Position numbers and translations under genes: made by a program
In this document: positions 57,612-64,000 of the stretch, one piece after another
Numbering within the stretch: position 1 is the stretch's first letter
Layout: the number at the start of each line of letters is the position of its first letter
Assembly: GCF_008728855.1 (NCBI RefSeq)
Contig: NZ_CP042906.1
Span: 496,001-560,000 of the forward strand
Length of the DNA stretch: 64,000 bases
From: Hypericibacter terrae
GTDB lineage: Bacteria > Pseudomonadota > Alphaproteobacteria > Dongiales > Dongiaceae
Reading direction: 5' to 3'
The notes under the pieces: model-generated
Told to the model about the DNA's origin: nothing
Seen by the model: only the letters and a program-made list of their open reading frames with translations
The model's database searches: none

Positions 57612-58433
57612 TCAGCTCGTCAGATAGCCGCCATGCGCCCAGCCGACCAGCGTGTTTCCATCGGCCAGCGTCGCGCGCACATGCCGCCAGACGCCGTTCT
57701 CCGCGTCGACATCGACGGCAGTGCCGGTCGGCAGCGGGCTGCCGGCCACGGGCGCGAAGTTCAGGCCCGGTCCGCTGCGGACATTGAGGGCGCTGGTGGT
57801 CCGGAAGGCCGGCGCCGTGTCGCCCCCGCCCCGGCCCAGCAGGCGCGCTTTGAAGCTGGCCATCGGGAAAGCCGGTCCGGGGTCGCGCTTGCGATGGGGG
57901 GCGATGTCCTCATGGCCGACGATGTCGGCAATGCTGGAATAGGCGCCGAGAATGGCGAGGCCGGCCTTCATCGCCGCCTCGATCTGCGGCTCGGTGTAGC
58001 AGTGCCAGCCCGTCACCCCGCCGCCATGCTTGTGCTCCGCCTCCATGACCTCGGCCGCAGGAATGACGGCGCCGAACCAGGCGCGCCATTCGCCGCCCTG
58101 CCGCTGGAGCTCGCCGGCATTGTCGAGCTCGATGCCGATCGAGAAGCTGTTGCAGCCATTGCGGCCCATCCAGCTGCTCTGGCCGGCATGCCAGGCGACC
58201 CTGTTGAAGGGCACCAGTTGCGCGATCCGCCCGTCGCGCCCGATCACCAGGTGAGCGGAGGCCTTGGCGGCGGGATCGGAAAGCCAGCTGACCGAGGATT
58301 CGAAGCTGCGCCCCGCGGTGAAATGCATCACCAGCAGCGTGGGTTGCGACAGAACCGAACCATGATTGGGCGAGTTGGCGGGACCTGGCGCCGTGCCGGC
58401 GTCGTCCCGCAGAAGGTGATTTACGACCTGCAT
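57612..58433 (-). CDS. N-acetylmuramoyl-L-alanine amidase with SH3-like domain
   Basis: 273 residues, no signal peptide. The Amidase_2 (PGRP-like) domain covers about residues 30-195. It has TLLVMHFTAG (zinc His37), AWHAGQSSWMGRNGCNSFSI, and DIVGHEDIAPHRKRDPGPAF with the second His and the catalytic Lys/Asp region. The C-terminal segment (about 208-273) is an SH3b-like wall-binding domain (TTSALNVRSGPGLNFAPVAG). It cleaves the lactyl-amide bond of peptidoglycan. The absence of a signal peptide and the two small membrane proteins downstream resemble an endolysin-holin set. No phage structural gene is nearby. ATG 58433. Confidence 0.9.
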   Translation of the reverse strand: MQVVNHLLRDDAGTAPGPANSPNHGSVLSQPTLLVMHFTAGRSFESSVSWLSDPAAKASAHLVIGRDGRIAQLVPFNRVAWHAGQSSWMGRNGCNSFSIGIELDNAGELQRQGGEWRAWFGAVIPAAEVMEAEHKHGGGVTGWHCYTEPQIEAAMKAGLAILGAYSSIADIVGHEDIAPHRKRDPGPAFPMASFKARLLGRGGGDTAPAFRTTSALNVRSGPGLNFAPVAGSPLPTGTAVDVDAENGVWRHVRATLADGNTLVGWAHGGYLTS

Positions 58434-58697
58434 GGCGTGCTCCCCCGACGCTATGGCCGCAATCTCATCGCGATATAGCTAACGCCAGTTGGCGGAGGCT
58501 CTCAAGGAATGGGTTCATTGGCCCTGGAACCAGCCCTTTTGCGGCCGCGAAGCGCGGTACGGTGACGCGCGCCTAAAGCGCTGCAGAATCAGGTGGCTCC
58601 GGGGATTCCCGCGATGCACCGCGACCTTGACGCGGCGGGTCCAGCCCCATACCTAAGGGGGGTATTTTGATCGCAAGGAAAGCTTCCTGCGGACGCC

Positions 58698-59234
58698 ATG
58701 GCCCTGCTTCCGATTATCGTCGCCCCCGATCCCCGCCTGACCCAGAAGGCCGCTCCCGTCGCCAAGGTCGATGCGCGCATCCGCAAGCTCATGGATGACA
58801 TGCTGGAGACGATGTATATCGCGCCCGGCATCGGGCTGGCCGCCCCCCAGGTGGGCGTGCTGGAGCGCGTGATCGTGCTCGATCTCGCCCATGAGGGCGA
58901 AGCGCCGCGGCCGCTGCGGATGGCCAATCCCGAGCTGCTCTGGGTCTCCGACGACGACGCGGTCTATAACGAGGGCTGCCTCTCGGTGCCGGAGCACTAC
59001 GCCGACGTGACGCGGCCGGCGAAGATCAAGGTTCGCTATCTCGACGAGAACAACAAGACGGTCGAGATGGAGGCAGAGGGCCTGCTCGCGACCTGCATCC
59101 AGCATGAGATGGACCATCTCGAGGGCATCCTCTTCATCGACCATCTGACCGCCCTCAAGCGCAACATCATCCTGCGCAAGCTCCTCAAGGCGAAGAAGGC
59201 CCCGCCGGCCCCCACCCGCGATCACGTGCTCTGA
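58698..59234 (+). CDS. def: Peptide deformylase
   Basis: 178 residues with all three deformylase motifs: PGIGLAAPQVGV (about 43-54), NEGCLSVPEHYA with metal ligand Cys94, and CIQHEMDHLEGILF with His136, Glu137 and His140. The enzyme removes the formyl group from new proteins and is an Fe(II)-metalloenzyme. It stands upstream of fmt, the usual arrangement, though 418 bases with repeats separate them. ATG 58698 follows AAGGAAAGCTTCC. The divergent gap to the amidase (58434-58697) shows no clear motif. Confidence 0.97.
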   Translation: MALLPIIVAPDPRLTQKAAPVAKVDARIRKLMDDMLETMYIAPGIGLAAPQVGVLERVIVLDLAHEGEAPRPLRMANPELLWVSDDDAVYNEGCLSVPEHYADVTRPAKIKVRYLDENNKTVEMEAEGLLATCIQHEMDHLEGILFIDHLTALKRNIILRKLLKAKKAPPAPTRDHVL

Positions 59235-59379
59235 CGGCCGTGCGGGGGGCGGGGAAGACGAGCAGGGTTAGGGATTGCTTCAGAAGAAGCGAAGCGACAG
59301 ACGTCCCTCCTTCGTCTCCCCGGCCTTCGAGCGTGTGAAGAAATCGAATGATGCCGTAAGAGGTGTCAGAAATACTCTC

Positions 59380-59584
59380 GCCCCCTCCCCTTGCGGGAGG
59401 GGGTAGGGGGAGGGGGACGGGGCACGATGACGGCCATACTTACGATCGATCAGCACCCTGAAAGCAGCAGGCCCGGGCCAAGCTGCGGACGGGTGAACAC
59501 GAGGAGACCGGGTGCGACAGCTTTTGCCATGACCTCGTGCGGCATCACCCCTCCCCCTACCCCCTCCCGCAAGGGGAGGGGGCG
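59380..59584. repeat. C-rich palindromic pair in inverted-then-direct order
   Basis: Unlike the other pairs, the first unit (59380-59416) is in inverted orientation and the second (59548-59584) direct, about 130 bases apart. They lie between def and fmt (gap 59235-59652). The intervening DNA has no gene. The arms still pair, but the lead-in segments face inward. Confidence 0.85.
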
Positions 59585-59652
59585 TGGAGTTTCTATGCAT
59601 CGCTCGATTCTTTCACACGCTCCTTCGCCGGCATGACGAGAGAGGCATCCCC

Positions 59653-60597
59653 ATGACCCCGCTCAAGCTCGCCTTCATGGGCACGCCCGACTTCGCCTGT
59701 CCGGCGCTCGATGCGCTGATCTCGGCGGGGCATCAGATCGCGGCGGTCTACAGCCAGCCGCCGCGGCCCGCGGGCCGCGGCCAGCATGACCAGCCCTCGC
59801 CGGTGCAGCACCTGGCCGAGCATCACGGGCTCGAGCTCCGCACGCCGGCCAGGCTCAGAAGCGAATCCGAGCAGGCGGCGTTCCAGGCGCTGGGGCTCGA
59901 CGCGGCCGTGGTGGTGGCCTATGGGCTGATCCTGCCGAAGCCGATCCTGGAGGCGCCGCGTCTCGGCTGCCTCAACATCCACGCCTCGATCCTGCCGCGC
60001 TGGCGGGGTGCTGCGCCGATCCAGCGCGCGATCCTGGCCGGCGACGAAGAGACCGGCATCAGCATCATGCAGATGGATGAGGGGCTCGATACCGGCGGGA
60101 TCCTGACCCAGGAGCGCATCGAGATCGAGCGCGAGGACACGGCGGCGACCTTGCATGACCGGCTCTCGCTGCTGGGGGCACGGCTCATTCTCGAAGCGCT
60201 CGAGGGCCTCGCCGCCGGCCGTCTCGAGGCCAGGCCGCAGCCGGCCGAGGGCGTCACTTATGCGGCCAAGCTCGAGCGCACCGAAGCGCGCATCCATTGG
60301 CAGGAGACGGCGCCGCTCCTTCACCGCCGCCTGCGCGCCTTCACGCCCTGGCCCGGCCTCTGGTTCGAGGCCAAGGGCGAGCGGCTGCGCGTGATCGAGG
60401 CGCGGCCCTTGCTGGTGACGACGGCCGCCGCGCCGGGCACGGTGCTGCCGAGCAATCTCGCCACGGCTCTCTCGGTCGCCTGCGGCGAAGGCACCGTGCT
60501 GTCGCTGGAGCAGCTGCAACGGCCGGGCAAGAAGCCGGTCGGCGCGGCCGATTTCCTACGCGGCTTCCCGCTCGATGCGGGGATGGTCCTGCCCTGA
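59653..60597 (+). CDS. fmt: Methionyl-tRNA formyltransferase
   Basis: ATG 59653 gives 314 residues, normal length. [20 protein letters not shown] opens the formyltransferase domain. The catalytic triad is Asn108 and His110 ([20 protein letters not shown]) and Asp146 ([10 protein letters not shown]). The folate-binding region and the C-terminal OB-like tRNA-binding domain ([20 protein letters not shown]) are complete. It formylates initiator Met-tRNA, the product that Def later acts on. truA starts 13 bases downstream. The start codon is weakly preceded by AGAGAGGCATCCCC; earlier in-frame codons would read into the repeat. Confidence 0.97.
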   Translation: MTPLKLAFMGTPDFACPALDALISAGHQIAAVYSQPPRPAGRGQHDQPSPVQHLAEHHGLELRTPARLRSESEQAAFQALGLDAAVVVAYGLILPKPILEAPRLGCLNIHASILPRWRGAAPIQRAILAGDEETGISIMQMDEGLDTGGILTQERIEIEREDTAATLHDRLSLLGARLILEALEGLAAGRLEARPQPAEGVTYAAKLERTEARIHWQETAPLLHRRLRAFTPWPGLWFEAKGERLRVIEARPLLVTTAAAPGTVLPSNLATALSVACGEGTVLSLEQLQRPGKKPVGAADFLRGFPLDAGMVLP

Positions 60598-60610
60598 TAG
60601 ACTCCGCCCC

Positions 60611-61348
60611 ATGACGCGCTACAAGCTCACGCTCGAATATGACGGCGGGCCCTTCGTGGGCTGGCAGCGCCAGTCCAACGGGCTCTCGGTGCAGGAGGCG
60701 CTGGAGGAGGCGATCTTCGCCTTCTGCGGCGAGCGGGCGAGCCTGTTCGCGGCGGGCCGCACCGATGCCGGCGTCCACGCGCGCGGGCAGGTGGCCCATG
60801 TCGATCTCGAGCGCGAGGCCGATCCGGACACGGTGCGCAAGGCGATCAACTTCCATGTGAAGCCGCACCCGGTCTCGGTGCTGGCGGCCGAGCCGGTCGA
60901 CGGCGAGTTTCATGCCCGCTTCTCGGCGAAATGGCGCGCCTACCGCTACGGCATCCTCAACCGCCGTTCGCCGCTGACGATCGATCGCGGCCATGTCTGG
61001 CTGGTGAACGCGCCGCTCGATGTCGAGGCGATGCGGGAAGGCGCGCGCCGTCTGCTCGGCCATCATGACTTCACCAGCTTCCGCAGCTCGATCTGCCAGG
61101 CGGCCTCGCCGATGAAAACGCTCGACATCCTCGAGGTCGAGCGCAGCGGCGAGGCGATCGAGATCCGCGCCCGCGCGCGTTCCTTCCTGCACCACCAGGT
61201 CCGCAATATGGTGGGCACGCTGAAGCTGGTGGGCGAGGGCAAATGGACGCCCGGCGATGTCGCGAAGGCCCTCGCCGCCAAAGACCGCAGCGCCGCCGGG
61301 CCCACGGCACCGCCGGACGGGCTCTATCTGATGGAAGTGGGGTATTGA
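60611..61348 (+). CDS. truA: tRNA pseudouridine(38-40) synthase TruA
   Basis: ATG 60611 gives 245 residues. The TruA fold is seen in [20 protein letters not shown] and the catalytic [20 protein letters not shown] with Asp52, then [10 protein letters not shown] and [20 protein letters not shown] near the end. TruA isomerises uridines 38 to 40 in the anticodon stem of many tRNAs. It follows fmt by 13 bases and is probably co-transcribed. A pair of hairpin repeats and a LysE remnant follow. Confidence 0.97.
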   Translation: MTRYKLTLEYDGGPFVGWQRQSNGLSVQEALEEAIFAFCGERASLFAAGRTDAGVHARGQVAHVDLEREADPDTVRKAINFHVKPHPVSVLAAEPVDGEFHARFSAKWRAYRYGILNRRSPLTIDRGHVWLVNAPLDVEAMREGARRLLGHHDFTSFRSSICQAASPMKTLDILEVERSGEAIEIRARARSFLHHQVRNMVGTLKLVGEGKWTPGDVAKALAAKDRSAAGPTAPPDGLYLMEVGY

Positions 61349-61360
61349 TCTCCATTCTTG

Positions 61361-61453
61361 TCCCTTCCCCCGCTTGCGGGGGAAGGTTAGGAAGGGAGCT
61401 GCGCGATCGAGTTTACCCCCTCCCTAGCCCTCCCCCGAAGGCGGGGGAGGGAA
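61361..61453. repeat. Inverted pair of C-rich palindromes (variant), truA terminator region
   Basis: Unit 61361-61396 (CCCTTCCCCCGCTTGCGGGG then GAAGGTTAGGAAGGG) and inverted unit about 61414-61453 (CCCCCTCCCTAGCCCTCCCC then CGAAGGCGGGGGAGGG). Each is a hairpin and the two can pair with each other. They belong to the variant sub-family also seen at 4235. They follow the truA stop by a dozen bases. Confidence 0.75.
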
Positions 61454-61477
61454 TTAAAAGAGACATCAATACCCGCC

Positions 61478-61579
61478 ATGTCCCTCCACACCCTCCTCAT
61501 CTTCGCCGCAACCTATGCCCTGGTTTGCGCGTTCCCCCGCCCGACAGTCACCGCGCTCGTGGCGCGCGTGATGGGCTGA
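61478..61579 (+). pseudogene. N-terminal remnant of a LysE/RhtB-family exporter
   Basis: 33 codons from ATG 61478 read MSLHTLLIFAATYALVCAFP, then RPTVTALVARVMG and a stop. The first helix and the following Pro-x-Pro (PRP here, usually PGP) match the start of LysE-type amino-acid exporters closely. The remaining 170 or so residues are absent: the next gene begins 28 bases later with no similarity. It is either a truncated remnant or, less likely, a small membrane peptide. Confidence 0.5.
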
Positions 61580-61607
61580 TGCGCGGGCGCCAAGGGAGAT
61601 CTGATTC

Positions 61608-62519
61608 TTGAACGCGATCGTCAAACCCCGCCGGCCCTGGTTGGCGGTGCTTCTATCCCTGATCACGCCCGGATTGGGCCAGCTCTATTGCCGGCGTCCG
61701 ATGCGCGCGGCCGCCTGGTATCTCGTCGGCGCGGGCGGGGGCTTCACCGTCTATTACCTGATGAGCCAGGGCATCCTGGCTCCGACCCTCGCGGTCCAGT
61801 GGGTCTTCTATGTGACGGTCGCGGTTTTCTTCGTCGCCATGCTGGCCGACGCCTGGCTTCTGGCGAAGCGGATGGGTGCCGTCACGCTGGCCTGGTATAA
61901 TCGCTGGTACGTCTATCTTCTCATTCCTCTCAGCCTGAACCTCGCCAGCCTTGCGCTGCCGCCGAAGCCGACCTTCGAGCATTTCTCCATGCCGTCGGCC
62001 TCGATGAATCCGACGCTCGTCGTCGGCGACATGTTCACGGTCGCGACCTCGGTCTACAAGAATTCGCCACCCCGGCCGGGCGACGTCGTCGTGGTGAGGA
62101 AAGAGGAGGGCGGGCGGAGCTTCGTCAAGCGGGTCGTCGCCGTTGCGGGCGACCGCGTCCAGATGAAGGACGGCCGGCTTTATATCAACGGGGCGATGGT
62201 GGAGCGCGAGAAGCTGGGCGACTACAACGATCCGGGAAACGGGACCGGCTCGGCGGTTCTCACGCTCTATCGCGAAACCCTGCCGAATGGCCGCAGCTAT
62301 CAGATCGCCGAGCTGTCCGACAAGGAATTCTTCGACAACACGCCGGAGTTCCAGGTGCCGCCCGACCATATCTTCGTGCTCGGCGACAATCGCGACAGCA
62401 GCATGGACAGCCGCGCGCCGGGCGAGTTCGGCTTCATCGCGCTCGCTCATGTGGAGGGCCGTGTCGCCAAGATCACGGGGTCGCTGGACTCCAGCCGGAT
62501 CGGGATCGAAGTCCAATAG
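61608..62519 (+). CDS. Signal peptidase I-like protein with extra N-terminal membrane domain
   Basis: 303 residues from a TTG at 61608, with AAGGGAGA at good spacing. Residues 1-118 form a membrane domain of about four helices (PWLAVLLSLITPGLGQLYCR, LAVQWVFYVTVAVFFVAMLA and others). The peptidase part carries the Ser-Lys dyad: Ser132 in FSMPSASMNPTL and Lys174 in GRSFVKRVVAVAGDRVQMKD, then HIFVLGDNRDSSMDSR (box E). Canonical LepB has two N-terminal helices, so the longer membrane part is unusual; TPGLGQLYCRRP resembles small helix-pair domains seen in such fusions. It may process a subset of exported proteins alongside the main LepB. It is convergent with the YIP1-like gene. Confidence 0.85.
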   Translation: MNAIVKPRRPWLAVLLSLITPGLGQLYCRRPMRAAAWYLVGAGGGFTVYYLMSQGILAPTLAVQWVFYVTVAVFFVAMLADAWLLAKRMGAVTLAWYNRWYVYLLIPLSLNLASLALPPKPTFEHFSMPSASMNPTLVVGDMFTVATSVYKNSPPRPGDVVVVRKEEGGRSFVKRVVAVAGDRVQMKDGRLYINGAMVEREKLGDYNDPGNGTGSAVLTLYRETLPNGRSYQIAELSDKEFFDNTPEFQVPPDHIFVLGDNRDSSMDSRAPGEFGFIALAHVEGRVAKITGSLDSSRIGIEVQ

Positions 62520-62558
62520 CGCTCGCCCCGGGCTCGGCGCGACCTTCTCTCGCCGCCC

Positions 62559-63125
62559 TCAGATCAGCGCGAACGCGATCTGCGACAGGATCAGCATGAT
62601 GACCAACTGCAGGACCGACAATCCGGCCGAGAGGGGCATGCTGACGTTGAGCGCCACCCGGGCGACGAACCAGGCATAGACGAACAGAAGCACCAGCTGC
62701 GCGAAGAACAGGAGATTGACCAGGCCATCGGGCAGGATGCCCAACCAGAGCAGCAAGGCGAGGAGGAGGGAGAGCGGGCTGATGACGGCAGAGGTCCAGT
62801 TCGAGACCGCGATATACCCCAGGACTTCGCGCTCGCGGCCCAGGAGCGGCGCCAGCCCCAGCATGAGGAACGGAAAGATGGCCCAGCCGATCGCGTAGGT
62901 CGTGATCTCCGCGCCCAGGATCTGCCAGAGCGGCGCCGTCGATTGCGACAGATGCGCCAGGATGCCGAAATTGATCAGATCGAGCGGATAGAGCAGCGGC
63001 GCCAGCAGGAAGGAGCGCCAGGCGCCCGTGGGGCTGCGGTTGATCCAGTCGAGGCCGCGCCGGTCGCCCAGCAACAGCCGCCAAGCGCCATAGGCGCCAT
63101 GCAGAACCTCGTCGCGGGTCAGCAT
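62559..63125 (-). CDS. YIP1-like multi-pass membrane protein
   Basis: ATG 63125 gives 188 residues with about five membrane helices (SFLLAPLLYPLDLINFGIL, ITTYAIGWAIFPFLMLGLAP, SAVISPLSLLLALLLWLG, LVNLLFFAQLVLLFVYAWFV and VLQLVIMLILSQIAFALI). The topology and the short N-terminal helix resemble the YIP1/DUF1282-like group seen next to dapE in some alphaproteobacteria. No catalytic motif is visible and the function is unknown. It starts 13 bases after the dapE stop, so it is in the same operon. Confidence 0.6.
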   Translation of the reverse strand: MLTRDEVLHGAYGAWRLLLGDRRGLDWINRSPTGAWRSFLLAPLLYPLDLINFGILAHLSQSTAPLWQILGAEITTYAIGWAIFPFLMLGLAPLLGREREVLGYIAVSNWTSAVISPLSLLLALLLWLGILPDGLVNLLFFAQLVLLFVYAWFVARVALNVSMPLSAGLSVLQLVIMLILSQIAFALI

Positions 63126-63138
63126 GAGCGGTAGGGCA

Positions 63139-64000
63139 TCAGGGGGCCGGGAAGTAACCCTCGAGCACGCCCTCATAGATGCGCGTCAGCGTCTCGAGAT
63201 CCTGGACCGGCACGCGCTCGTCGACCTTGTGCATGGTGCTGCCCGCCAGGCCGAACTCCGCGACCGGGCAGAAATCCTTGATGAAGCGCGCGTCGGAGGT
63301 GCCGCCCGTGGTGCTGAGCTCGGGCGTCAGGCCGGTCTCGCGCGCGACCGCCCTGGCGATCAGGTCGGAGAGCGGGCCCGGCGGCGTCAGGAAGGATTCG
63401 CCGCTGACATGGATGCGCAGCTCGTAATTTGCGCCCGAGCCGGTGCAGACCGCCCGCAGCCAGTGCTCGATCGAGGCCGAGCTGTGGCGGTCGTTGAAGC
63501 GGATATTGAAGACCGCGCGCGCTTCGGCCGGGATCACGTTGGTCGCGGGATTGCCGACATCGACCGAGACGATCTGCAGGGTCGAGGGTTGAAAATGCTC
63601 GCTGCCCTTGTCCAAAGGCTCCGCGATCAACCTGTTCAGGATGCCGACCAGGCGATGGACCGGATTGTCGGCCAGGTGCGGATAGGCCGAATGGCCCTGC
63701 ACGCCCTTGACCGTCAGCCAGCCGCTCATGCTGCCGCGCCGGCCGATCTTGATCATCTGTCCCAGCCGCTCGGGATTGGTGGGCTCGCCGACGATGCAGG
63801 CATCGAGCGTTTCGCCGCGTTCCTTGAGCCAGCCCAGCACCGGCTTGGTACCGTTGACCGAAGGTCCTTCCTCGTCGCCGGTGATGAGGAGGCTGATCGA
63901 GCCATCGAGCCGGCTCTTGCGCTTCGCCAGGAAGCGCGAGGCGGCGGCAGCAAAGGCGCCGATCGCGCCCTTCATGTCGGCGGCACCCCGGCCGATCAGC
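63139..64000 (-). CDS. dapE: Succinyl-diaminopimelate desuccinylase (5' truncated by window)
   Basis: The frame runs to the window edge and its upstream part reads [16 protein letters not shown], the conserved metal-ligand motif GRGAADMKG that lies near residue 95 to 105 in DapE. So about 100 codons are missing. Further motifs are [20 protein letters not shown] (catalytic Glu pair), [20 protein letters not shown] and, near the end, [20 protein letters not shown] and [20 protein letters not shown] with the last histidine ligand. The dizinc enzyme makes LL-diaminopimelate for lysine and peptidoglycan synthesis. It is on the minus strand, followed by the YIP1-like gene. Confidence 0.96.
   Translation of the reverse strand, partial: LIGRGAADMKGAIGAFAAAASRFLAKRKSRLDGSISLLITGDEEGPSVNGTKPVLGWLKERGETLDACIVGEPTNPERLGQMIKIGRRGSMSGWLTVKGVQGHSAYPHLADNPVHRLVGILNRLIAEPLDKGSEHFQPSTLQIVSVDVGNPATNVIPAEARAVFNIRFNDRHSSASIEHWLRAVCTGSGANYELRIHVSGESFLTPPGPLSDLIARAVARETGLTPELSTTGGTSDARFIKDFCPVAEFGLAGSTMHKVDERVPVQDLETLTRIYEGVLEGYFPAP

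Noticed and set aside
55037-58433. Prophage or tailocin
   Set aside because: Only lysis-like genes are present; no capsid, tail, portal, terminase or integrase is seen nearby.
1-64000. tRNA or rRNA genes
   Set aside because: No clover-leaf with a GGTTCGAATCC-type T-arm or rRNA-like sequence was noticed on either strand; a covariance scan could not be run.

Overview
The window is a GC-rich, gene-dense stretch of a Gram-negative chromosome, most likely an alphaproteobacterium of the Rhodospirillales type. The housekeeping order (dnaX-ybaB-recR at the left; def-fmt-truA then dapE at the right), the YbaB, RmuC, entericidin, CsbD, DUF3309 and BON-lipoprotein families, and a FixJ-like regulator with FixK/FNR-type boxes all fit this. 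That placement is inference from gene content; there is no rRNA or tRNA in the window to confirm it.

Layout. 0-1.7 kb: the end of dnaX, ybaB and recR. 1.8-16 kb: mostly single enzymes and exported proteins (phytochelatin synthase-like peptidase, DHFR/RibD-type reductase, Asp/Glu racemase family, GNAT acetyltransferase, DUF1254 protein, a 927-residue IPT-metallopeptidase, TspO-like membrane protein, a glutathione transferase, a double-RidA protein divergent from an intact Rieske oxygenase). 16-18.3 kb: outer-membrane protein, an entericidin-type lipoprotein and a second glutathione transferase. 18.3-31.7 kb: an accessory patchwork holding a transposase fragment, copies of a dispersed repeat, MmgE/PrpD, a class III cyclase-TolB-TPR protein, an O-methyltransferase, a zinc-free MDR reductase, a membrane protein plus exported metallopeptidase pair, a SARP-TolB-TPR regulator, an orphan HicA-like protein and a BON lipoprotein. 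32-35 kb: a Rieske-family oxygenase that has lost both cluster cysteines, a decayed lower-GC gene and an orphan ABC solute-binding protein. 35.5-39.4 kb: hyuA/hyuB hydantoinase/oxoprolinase subunits. 39.6-40.7 kb: two Hsp20 chaperones. 41-45 kb: a complete agmatine-to-putrescine module (aguA divergent from lysR-aguB) with a coupled ADP-ribosylglycohydrolase. 45.4-50.8 kb: DUF4139 protein, small stress proteins, a FixJ-like regulator, a UxaA-family dehydratase and a fragment of a second one. 50.9-52.2 kb: an intact IS4-family element. 52.2-58.4 kb: NfeD/SPFH pair, RmuC, and a four-gene set of amidase, two related small membrane proteins and a patatin-like lipase. 58.7-64 kb: def, fmt, truA, a LysE remnant, a signal-peptidase-like protein, a YIP1-like membrane protein and dapE (cut by the window end).

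Working together: dnaX/ybaB/recR serve replication and repair. Def and Fmt add and remove the N-formyl group and TruA modifies tRNA. AguA and AguB convert agmatine to putrescine, with a LysR regulator and a palindromic operator between them. HyuA and HyuB form one ATP-dependent amidohydrolase. SPFH and NfeD form a membrane scaffold pair.

A striking non-coding feature is a family of C-rich/G-rich palindromic units, often as inverted pairs (REPIN-like), at about a dozen intergenic sites. I saw no clear copies between about 14.5 and 35.4 kb, the interval that holds the accessory patchwork. The most interesting single gene is the Rieske-family protein at 32.2-33.4 kb, which lacks the cluster cysteines and the bridging aspartate but keeps the mononuclear iron histidines.
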